Of a stretch of DNA of 64,000 nt, positions 25,684 through 31,866 are shown piece after piece. Under the pieces are notes generated by a model, which was not told where the DNA came from, searched no databases, and saw only the letters and a program-made list of their open reading frames with translations. Numbering within the stretch: the first letter of the stretch is position 1; every line of letters begins with the position of its first letter. A program made the translations under genes and the position numbers. Origin of the DNA: Acidimicrobiales bacterium (GTDB lineage: Bacteria > Actinomycetota > Acidimicrobiia > Acidimicrobiales > Iamiaceae); assembly GCA_030447445.1 (NCBI GenBank), contig JAUJOW010000003.1, forward strand, positions 113,698 through 177,697, read 5' to 3'.

Positions 25684-26678
25684 TGGGGGTACTCGGCGGT
25701 GTCTGGTGCCACGTTGCGCAGCTCGACCCCCTCGAGGGCGGAGGCATCGCCGCCGAGGGCCTCGGTCATCGTGATGTAGTTGACGCGCATCAGGCCGAGC
25801 CAGGAGTGCTCCGGTGAGCCCGGCTCACCGGGGAGGTCGTCGTCGCGCAGCTCGTCGACGTACTCGACCCCGGCTTCCTCGCCGATCTGCTCGAGCACCG
25901 GGCTCGGGAACACCTCGGAGCCGAAGATGGCCCGGACCTCCTCCTCCTCGACCTGGTCGATCAGGCCGGCCACCTCCCCCGGTGTCGGGTCCTCGAAGTC
26001 CGAGACCTGGATGGCGCCGATCACGTCCCAGTCATAGGTCTCGGCGAAGTACGCGTAGGCGTCGTGGTAGGTGAGCAGCTTCCGTTGGGGGACCGTGGCG
26101 AACGCCTCGCGCATGGCGGCGTCGAGCTCGTCGATCAGGTCGGCGAACTGCTCGTAGTTGGCGGCGTAGAAGTCTGCGTTGTCGGGGTCCCGATCGGACA
26201 TGTCGTCCTTGACGATCTCGGCGTACTCGCGGGCCAGGGTGGGATCGGTCCAGAGGTGGGGGTTGGGCTTGCCTTCCTCCTCGGGAAAGGAGAAGTCGTA
26301 GATGTACTCGTGTTCCGGGATGGCCTTGGTGCCCAGCTCGACCACCTCGGCGCCGTCCTCGAGGTTCTGCTCGGCCAGCTCCTTGGTCGGCTCCTCCAGC
26401 TCCAGGCCGTTCATGTAGACGACATCGGCCTCGGACAGCAGCTCGGCCACGCTCGGTCTCGGCTCGAAGGTGTGGGAGTTCGTGCCCTCCGGGACGATGC
26501 CCTCGACGTCGGCCCGGTCCCCCACGATGTTGGACACGATGCTCGTGATGGGTGCCACCGTGGTCGCCACCTTCAGGCGGCCCCCGTCGGGGGCGGAGCT
26601 GGCGCCTTCACTCCTGCAGGCTGCTCCCGCCACCACGAGGGCCAGCGTGACGCCGACCGCCACCAGGGGCTCGCGCAT
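25680..26678 (-). CDS. metal ABC transporter substrate-binding lipoprotein (ZnuA/PsaA type)
   Basis: 332-residue cluster A-I binding protein that delivers Zn or Mn to the permease. The lipobox VVAGAAC puts the lipidated Cys at 21. Metal ligands of the family are seen in NSHTFEPRPSV and NPHLWTDP, with a third in TYHDAYAYFA and an acidic one in IFGSEVFPSP. The His-rich loop of ZnuA is absent; an acidic stretch (FPEEEGKPN) is in its place. ATG 26678 is preferred over TTG 26696 because a TACGGT element lies 6 nt upstream and the signal peptide then starts correctly. Confidence 0.9.
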   Translation of the reverse strand: MREPLVAVGVTLALVVAGAACRSEGASSAPDGGRLKVATTVAPITSIVSNIVGDRADVEGIVPEGTNSHTFEPRPSVAELLSEADVVYMNGLELEEPTKELAEQNLEDGAEVVELGTKAIPEHEYIYDFSFPEEEGKPNPHLWTDPTLAREYAEIVKDDMSDRDPDNADFYAANYEQFADLIDELDAAMREAFATVPQRKLLTYHDAYAYFAETYDWDVIGAIQVSDFEDPTPGEVAGLIDQVEEEEVRAIFGSEVFPSPVLEQIGEEAGVEYVDELRDDDLPGEPGSPEHSWLGLMRVNYITMTEALGGDASALEGVELRNVAPDTAEYPQ

Positions 26679-26744
26679 CGACGCACCGTACCGCAACTCC
26701 CACCCAGATGCGAAAAGGTTGCAGGAGGCGTCCCGCTCTGGGAG

Positions 26745-27251
26745 CTACTCGCGCACGTAGTCGCGGTCCGAGCCGGCCAGCTCGGTGCCGATGGCGTCCT
26801 TGGCCGTGGCCGGGGAGAGCACCGCGAAGGTGGCGGTCGTGGTGGCGCACACCGCACCACCGGCGCCGTCCCCGTGGGCCTCGCACACCTCGGCGGCGGT
26901 GCGGATGAGGCGGCTGGTCTGCTCGGTGATGCGGGCCTCCACCCGGTAGGGCCGACCCACCCGCACCGGCCCCACGAAGCGGGTGGTGGTCTCGGCGGTG
27001 ACGGCGAACTTCCCGCCCACGGCGATGGTGGCCCACGCCTGGGCCTCGTCGAGGATGGCGAGGATGACCCCGCCGTGGACGTAGCTGGGCGCCCCCGAGA
27101 AGTCCTCGGGGAGCGTGAAGTCGGCCACCACGGTGGCGGCGTCGTCGTCGTGGTCGAACGGGATGCGCAGGCCAGCGGCGTTCTTGGGCTCGCACACGAA
27201 GCAGTTCGAGTCGAAGCCCCAGGTCTCGTTGTGGAGGCGGTGGCGGGTCAC
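26745..27251 (-). CDS. PaaI-family hotdog thioesterase
   Basis: 168-residue acyl-CoA thioesterase-like protein. It starts with the pattern NCFVCEPKNAAGLRIPF seen in many PaaI-type hotdog proteins, followed by the active-site segment YVHGGVILAILDEAQAWA (HGG plus Asp/Glu on the helix). GTG 27251 is chosen because TAACAT lies 8 nt upstream on the minus strand, the leaderless spacing used across this window. The C-terminal 40 residues extend past the fold. The substrate is unknown. It precedes dut in map order but is on its own transcript. Confidence 0.85.
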   Translation of the reverse strand: MTRHRLHNETWGFDSNCFVCEPKNAAGLRIPFDHDDDAATVVADFTLPEDFSGAPSYVHGGVILAILDEAQAWATIAVGGKFAVTAETTTRFVGPVRVGRPYRVEARITEQTSRLIRTAAEVCEAHGDGAGGAVCATTTATFAVLSPATAKDAIGTELAGSDRDYVRE

Positions 27252-27286
27252 CGCGGCGGATGTTACCGACGGCCCCCGGCGAGGGT

Positions 27287-27724
27287 TCAGCGCCCGGAGT
27301 GCCCGAAGCCGCCGCGGTCGCGCTCCGAGGGGGGCAGGGACTCGGCGGGGGTGAAGGCGACGGTGGCCACCGCCTGGACGACCAGTTGGGCGATCCTGTC
27401 TCCCCGCCGCACCTCGTAGGGCTCGGTGGGATCGGTGTTGACGAGCAGGACCCGCAGCTCGTCGCGGTACCCGGCGTCGATCAGGCCCGGCGCGTTGAGG
27501 CAGGTGACGCCGTGGCGCAGGGCCAGGCCGCTGCGGGGCTGCACGAAACCGGCCCAACCCTCGGGGAGAGCGAGCGCCACGCCGGTGGGCACGAGCGCCC
27601 TCCCGCCGCCAGGGGCGAGCAGGGCGGCCGCCCGGGCCACGAGGTCGGCGCCGGCGTCGCCGGGCCTGGCGTAGGCGGGGAGGGGAAGGTCGGGGTCGAG
27701 CCGGAGGACCGGCACCTCGATCAC
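27287..27724 (-). CDS. dut: deoxyuridine 5'-triphosphate nucleotidohydrolase (dUTPase)
   Basis: 145-residue trimeric dUTPase, which removes dUTP and supplies dUMP for thymidylate synthesis. All five motifs are visible: PGDAGADL (1), PTGVALALPEG (near 2), PRSGLALRHGV (2/3), GLIDAGYRDELRV (3), GDRIAQLVV (4) and RGGFGHSGR at the C-terminus (5). The GTG start at 27724 has TACGAT 6 nt upstream. It is divergent from orn with only 23 bp between the two start codons. Confidence 0.96.
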   Translation of the reverse strand: MIEVPVLRLDPDLPLPAYARPGDAGADLVARAAALLAPGGGRALVPTGVALALPEGWAGFVQPRSGLALRHGVTCLNAPGLIDAGYRDELRVLLVNTDPTEPYEVRRGDRIAQLVVQAVATVAFTPAESLPPSERDRGGFGHSGR

Positions 27725-27730
27725 AGCGGG

Positions 27731-27740
27731 ATCGTAGAGT
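27731..27740. promoter_or_regulatory. overlapping divergent -10 elements of dut and orn
   Basis: TAGAGT (27735-27740, plus strand) is 7 nt before the orn GTG, and TACGAT (27736-27731, minus strand) is 6 nt before the dut GTG. The two hexamers share the same TA step, so the promoters should be mutually exclusive. Both transcripts would be leaderless. Confidence 0.5.
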
Positions 27741-27747
27741 CCCGCCC

Positions 27748-28350
27748 GTGCTCGTCTGGATGGACCTGGAGATGACCGGTCTGGATCCGGCCCGGGACGT
27801 CATCGTCGAGATCGCCACCCTCGTCACGGACGACGACCTCGAGGTGGTGGCCGAGGGCCCGGACCTCGTGGTCCACCAGCCGCCCGAGGCGCTCGCGGGC
27901 ATGCAGGAGGTGGTGCGGGAGATGCACACCCGCAGCGGCCTGCTCCCGGCCATCGCGGCGTCGACCACCACGCTGGCCGATGCCGGTGAACGCACCCTGG
28001 CCTTTATCCGCGAGCACGTTCCCGACCCTCGCACCGTGCCCCTCTGCGGCAACTCGATCGGCACCGACCGCCGCTTCCTGGCCGCGTACCTGCCCGCGGT
28101 GGAGGACCACCTGCACTACCGGTCGGTCGACGTCTCGACCGTCAAGGAGCTGGCCCGCCGGTGGTACCCGGAGGTCCTGGCCGAGGCGCCGCAGAAGGCC
28201 ACGGCCCACCGGGCCCTCGACGACATACGCGAGAGCGTGGCCGAGCTGCGCTTCTACCGGGAGCGTCTGTTCAGGGCCCCGGCCGAGACTGCGCCGAGCG
28301 AGGGCCGGAGGGCACCCGACGCCCCTTCCAGCGCACCGGGCGGCGGGTGA
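27748..28350 (+). CDS. orn: oligoribonuclease
   Basis: 200-residue DEDDh 3'-5' exoribonuclease that degrades nanoRNA and pGpG. WMDLEMTGLDP (first Asp/Glu), the IVEIATLVTDDDL strand, CGNSIGTDRRFL and HRALDDIRESVAELRFYR (His and last Asp) are all present. The final 20 residues are a Pro/Ala tail. Its action on pGpG would complete turnover of any cyclic di-GMP made by the protein at 1-2671. The last 80 bp overlap the 3' end of the convergent glycosyltransferase gene. Confidence 0.95.
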   Translation: MLVWMDLEMTGLDPARDVIVEIATLVTDDDLEVVAEGPDLVVHQPPEALAGMQEVVREMHTRSGLLPAIAASTTTLADAGERTLAFIREHVPDPRTVPLCGNSIGTDRRFLAAYLPAVEDHLHYRSVDVSTVKELARRWYPEVLAEAPQKATAHRALDDIRESVAELRFYRERLFRAPAETAPSEGRRAPDAPSSAPGGG

Positions 28351-29401
28351 CCGACAGCGCGAGCGAGACCAGGAACGTCGCCCCGAAGACCACCAGCGGG
28401 ACGGGGAAGGCGAGGGCGGTGACAAATCCGAAGCTGCCCACCCGGCGCAGCATCCACCAGAGCTGGACCACCACGACGCCGTAGAGGCCGGCGGCGGCCG
28501 CCACCCCCCCGGCCCGGCCGCCGTGGGTGGCGAGGCGGAGCGCCCACCACAGCGCTTCGAGGGGCAGGCTGAGCCAGAGCGCCACGAGCACGGCCGCCAC
28601 CGGCCGCACCGCCCTGGCCCCGGCCCCGAAGTTCTTCGTCCACCCTTCGAGCAGGTGGCCGAGGCCACCGGGGTACATCCGGAAGGTGGCCACGCCGGCC
28701 CCGCCGTAGAGGTGCACGCGGCGCCCGCCAGCGTGCCAGACGCGGGCCAGCTCCACGTCGTCGAGCACCGCGCCGGCCACCGAGGCGTGCCCGCCGAGGT
28801 CGTCGTAGTCCCGCCGTGAGACGACGAGGACGGGGCCGAAGGCGCCGCCCGGTCGGCGGCGGTCGCCGAGGGGGGTGCACCCCTCGGTGCCCATCAAGGC
28901 GACCACGTTGAAGAAGGCGGAGAGACGCTCATAGGGTCTCGGCACCCGGTGGTACGGCTGCGCCGACACGAGTCCCCCGGCGTCGGCCTGGGCACCGACC
29001 AGCCGGTCGAGCGCGCCGGGGGCGAGGGTGGTGTCGGCGTCGAGGAAGCAGAGCACCGCCCCGGTGGTGGTGGCGGCGCCGGTGGCACAGGCCCATGCCT
29101 TGCCCGTCCAGCCCGGTGGGAGGGGAGGGGCCAACACCACCGTTGCGCCGGCAGCAGCGGCGACGGCGGCGGTGTCGTCGGTCGAGTGGTCGTCGACGAC
29201 GACCACCTCGTCGCCGGGAGCGGCCTGGGCCACCGCGGCGGCCAGGCGCTCGGCCAGCACCGCCCCCTCGTCCCGGGCGGGGACCACGACGGCACAGCTC
29301 GGGCGAAGACCGCGTCTATGCGGTGGGACCCGGATGCGCCAGAGCAGGCAGCTCCCGATGGCCACCCGCAGTGCCGTCCACCCCACCTGGCCCGTCGACA
29401 T
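28271..29401 (-). CDS. family 2 glycosyltransferase, membrane-bound (CrtQ/HpnB-like)
   Basis: 376-residue GT-A fold transferase. CAVVVPARDEGAVLAERL starts the domain, VVVVDDHSTDDT carries the nucleotide-binding Asp residues, FLDADTTL is the DxD motif, and DDVELARVWH is the usual catalytic/product region, while the C-terminal third has three hydrophobic helices. An N-terminal segment (LRVAIGSCLLWRI) may be another membrane contact. This layout matches transferases acting on lipids or carotenoids (HpnB, CrtQ types). ATG 29401 is used; the 3' end overlaps orn by 80 bp on the opposite strand. Confidence 0.82.
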   Translation of the reverse strand: MSTGQVGWTALRVAIGSCLLWRIRVPPHRRGLRPSCAVVVPARDEGAVLAERLAAAVAQAAPGDEVVVVDDHSTDDTAAVAAAAGATVVLAPPLPPGWTGKAWACATGAATTTGAVLCFLDADTTLAPGALDRLVGAQADAGGLVSAQPYHRVPRPYERLSAFFNVVALMGTEGCTPLGDRRRPGGAFGPVLVVSRRDYDDLGGHASVAGAVLDDVELARVWHAGGRRVHLYGGAGVATFRMYPGGLGHLLEGWTKNFGAGARAVRPVAAVLVALWLSLPLEALWWALRLATHGGRAGGVAAAAGLYGVVVVQLWWMLRRVGSFGFVTALAFPVPLVVFGATFLVSLALSVTRRPVRWKGRRVPSGPRSAQSRPGP

Positions 29402-29427
29402 CTGCCCACCGTACGGCCGGCCGACCC

Positions 29428-29496
29428 CGAGGCTGGACAGCGAAGGCCTGACTCCGAAGGCCCGACGCCGAAGGGCTGACGCCGGAGGGCGGACGA
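29428..29496. repeat. five tandem imperfect 14-bp repeats upstream of the glycosyltransferase
   Basis: Units at 29428-29440 (13 bp), 29441-29454, 29455-29468, 29469-29482 and 29483-29496 follow CGAAGGCCTGACGC with one to four changes. They start 27 bp before the glycosyltransferase ATG, in its expected promoter/leader region. They resemble in size, not in sequence, the repeats at 14446-14522. Confidence 0.7.
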
Positions 29497-29608
29497 AATC
29501 CCTGCCAATGTCGTCAAATCGGTTGACGGCGGCGCGACGGCCGTGTTCCGATGCACCGGCCGGGTCCGCCCGGCCCGTCCCGCCCACCCGCCTTCACCAG
29601 GAGCACCG

Positions 29609-29794
29609 ATGGAGCACGGCACCTACGAGAAGCGCCGCTCGGCGTTCATCGGTGCCACGCGCCGGGGTGCAGTGTGCCCTGCCGCCGCCTGGATGAACGC
29701 CAACGGCGTGATCGCCCCCGAGCCGCGCACCCATGGGGTGACCACCGGTTTCGGCGATCTCTCCACCCCTCGGCCCGAGGAGGTCCCGCTCTGA
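29609..29794 (+). CDS. small protein of unknown function (61 aa)
   Basis: Short gene supported by its surroundings: CAGGAG (29598-29603) lies 5 nt before ATG 29609 and a strong terminator hairpin follows the stop (29821-29858). The protein starts MEHGTYEKRRSAFIGATRRG, is basic at the N-terminus and Pro-rich at the C-terminus, and has one Cys and no membrane helix. I do not recognise it. A regulatory RNA overlapping this region is an alternative reading. It precedes whiB but the terminator separates the two. Confidence 0.5.
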   Translation: MEHGTYEKRRSAFIGATRRGAVCPAAAWMNANGVIAPEPRTHGVTTGFGDLSTPRPEEVPL

Positions 29795-29820
29795 GAGAGC
29801 GAGCGACCAGGAACTCCGGA

Positions 29821-29858
29821 GGCCGTCGGGACAACCCGGCGGCCTTCTCGCTTTTTGG
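29821..29858 (+). terminator. intrinsic terminator after the small ORF
   Basis: GGCCGTCGGG (29821-29830), a 4-nt loop ACAA, and CCCGGCGGCC (29835-29844) form a 10-bp stem with one mismatch, followed by TTCTCGCTTTTT. It is the clearest Rho-independent terminator in the window. Confidence 0.8.
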
Positions 29859-29931
29859 GCCCCGGTCGCCCGACCACTGCACGACCCGACCGACGACACG
29901 ACCGAACCTCGAACCTTGGGAAGGGGACCCG

Positions 29932-30279
29932 ATGTTCGCCCCGCTGGACGACAACCGACGAAGCGATTCCGACGACCGAAGTTGGTGGGCCGAGGCCCGC
30001 TGCAACGACGGCGCCGCCACCATGGCCGGGCTGTTCTTCTCCGAGGAGCTCCAGGACATTGCTCGGGCCAAGGCCATCTGCGCCAAGTGCCCGGCCCTCG
30101 TGCCCTGCCTGGAAGGTGCCCTCGACCGGCGTGAGCCGTGGGGTGTGTGGGGCGGCCAGCTGTTCCTGAACGGCCGGATCCTGGCCAGCAAGCGGCGTCG
30201 CGGCCGACCCCCCAAGGTCCCCCGGCCCGAGGACCAGCTTCCCGACATCCCCATCCCCGAGCACCTGCGCACCGCCTGA
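29932..30279 (+). CDS. WhiB-family transcriptional regulator
   Basis: 115-residue iron-sulphur regulator restricted to Actinobacteria. The four cluster cysteines are in ARCND and ICAKCPALVPC, followed by the turn GVWGG and a basic C-terminal DNA-binding tail SKRRRGRPPKVPRPE, which has an AT-hook-like GRPPK core. It is longer in its N-terminus than WhiB1 and most like the WhiB2/WhiB4-type size range; I cannot assign the subgroup. GGGAAGGGGA lies about 5 nt before ATG 29932. Confidence 0.92.
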   Translation: MFAPLDDNRRSDSDDRSWWAEARCNDGAATMAGLFFSEELQDIARAKAICAKCPALVPCLEGALDRREPWGVWGGQLFLNGRILASKRRRGRPPKVPRPEDQLPDIPIPEHLRTA

Positions 30280-30326
30280 GGCCGAGATGGCCTTGAGGCG
30301 CAAGGGCGGTACCGTCGGTCGACGAC

Positions 30327-30932
30327 ATGGCCGCCGACCCGCCCACCCCTGAGCCTGACGACCGATCCTCCCGGCCCGCCCGACGGCGGGCCGGGCGGGC
30401 CGGGCGGCTCGGCCTCGTCCCCAGCCTCGCCATCGCCGGCGTGGCTGCCCTTCTGACCGCAGTTGTCGTCTCTGTCGTCGTGGAGCCGTCCGAGACGGGG
30501 CCCGCCACCTCCCTCACCGAGGCCCGGGCCGTGCCCAGCCGGCCCATCGAACGGTTCGACGGCTCCACGTTCTCGATGGCCGACTACCAGGGCCGGCCCG
30601 TGGTGGTGAACTTCTTCAGCTCCACCTGTGTGCCCTGCGTGAAGGAGATGCCCGAGTTCGAGGCGGTGCACGGCCAGGTGGGTGACCGGGTGGCGTTCCT
30701 CGGCCTGGACGTCCGGGACTCGGTGGAAGCGGGCCGGGCCCTCGTGGAGCGCACCGGGGTGACCTACGACATCGGGCTCGACCCCGACGGTGCCCTCATC
30801 CGGGAGTTCGGCGGCACCGTGCTCCCCACCACCGTGTTCGTGCTGCCCGACGGCACCATCGCCGATGTGGCCTCGGGGAGGATGGAGCGCGAGGAGCTGC
30901 AAGCGGCCATCGACGACAACTTCGGCGGCTGA
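30327..30932 (+). CDS. TlpA/ResA-like thiol-disulphide oxidoreductase
   Basis: 201-residue membrane-anchored thioredoxin-fold protein. A basic N-terminus is followed by a signal-anchor (about 33-53), and the extracytoplasmic domain carries the redox pair Cys101-Cys104 in SSTCVPCVKEMPEFE, with the cis-Pro in GGTVLPTTVFV. Proteins of this type reduce apocytochrome c or other exported thiols. The CcdA-like gene 17 nt downstream would feed it electrons, and the caa3 oxidase subunit II further on contains a c-type haem that needs such a system (inference). Confidence 0.9.
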   Translation: MAADPPTPEPDDRSSRPARRRAGRAGRLGLVPSLAIAGVAALLTAVVVSVVVEPSETGPATSLTEARAVPSRPIERFDGSTFSMADYQGRPVVVNFFSSTCVPCVKEMPEFEAVHGQVGDRVAFLGLDVRDSVEAGRALVERTGVTYDIGLDPDGALIREFGGTVLPTTVFVLPDGTIADVASGRMEREELQAAIDDNFGG

Positions 30933-30948
30933 CCGATGGGCGTCTCCG

Positions 30949-31866
30949 GTGGATGACACCCGGCTGGCCATCGCCTTCACCGCGGGGATGTTGGCGACGG
31001 TGAACCCGTGCGGGCTGCCGATGCTGCCCGCCTACCTGACGTGGTTCATCAGCGGTGACGACGGGGACGGCGCCGGCACCCGGCGGGGCGGCGAGGGCGG
31101 TGCGAGCGGTGCCCGGAGCGCCACCTTCGCCGCCGTGGTGCGGGCGGTGGTGGTGAGCGCCGCCGTGGCGGCCGGGTTCATGGCCGTGTTCGCCGTGGCC
31201 GGGGCCATCGCCAGCGGGTTGTCCTTCTCGGTCGAGCGGGTGACACCGTGGCTCACGGTGGTGATCGGCGTCGCCCTCGTCGTGGTGGGCGTTGCCCTGT
31301 TGGCCGGGTGGCAGCCCAGGGTGACGCTGCCCATGCTCGATCGGGGCGGCCGCGACCGTGGCCTCGGATCGATGTTCGTGTTCGGCGTCTCCTACGCCAT
31401 CGCCTCGGTGTCGTGCACGCTCCCGGTCTTCGTCTCGCAGGTGTCGAGCACGTTCGGCCAGAGCGTGGGCACCGGTCTGGCCGTGTTCGTGGCCTATGCC
31501 CTCGGCATGGCCGTGGTGCTCACCGCCCTGTCCGTCTCGGTGGCCCTGGCCCGCCGCTCGCTGGTGGTGGCGCTGAAGCAGGCCCTGCGCTACGTGAGCC
31601 GGGTCGCCGGAGCGCTGCTGGTCCTGACCGGGGCCTACATCGCCTGGTACGGCCTGTACGAGATCCGCATCGACTCGGTGGCCGGCGACGATCCCGCCAT
31701 CGACCGGGTCACCGGCTGGTCGTCCGAGCTGGCCTCCCTGGTCGACCGTGTCGGCGGGGTGCGCCTCGGCCTCGTCCTCGTTCTCGTGGTGGCCGTGGTG
31801 GTGGCCGTCGGCTACGCCGTGTCGTCGGCGAAGCGACCTACCAGCTCCAGCAGCTCGTCGCCGTAG
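30949..31866 (+). CDS. CcdA/DsbD-like cytochrome c biogenesis membrane protein
   Basis: 305-residue membrane protein that passes electrons across the membrane to thioredoxin-like proteins. The conserved Cys21 is in TVNPCGLPMLPAY and the second, Cys156, in ASVSCTLPVF; there are about six to seven membrane helices. A 15-residue Gly-rich insert (DDGDGAGTRRGGEGG) follows the first helix. GTG 30949 is the only start that includes the first Cys helix. It pairs with the TlpA-like gene upstream. The last 55 bp, coding for a Ser run, overlap the end of the helicase gene on the other strand. Confidence 0.88.
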   Translation: MDDTRLAIAFTAGMLATVNPCGLPMLPAYLTWFISGDDGDGAGTRRGGEGGASGARSATFAAVVRAVVVSAAVAAGFMAVFAVAGAIASGLSFSVERVTPWLTVVIGVALVVVGVALLAGWQPRVTLPMLDRGGRDRGLGSMFVFGVSYAIASVSCTLPVFVSQVSSTFGQSVGTGLAVFVAYALGMAVVLTALSVSVALARRSLVVALKQALRYVSRVAGALLVLTGAYIAWYGLYEIRIDSVAGDDPAIDRVTGWSSELASLVDRVGGVRLGLVLVLVVAVVVAVGYAVSSAKRPTSSSSSSP

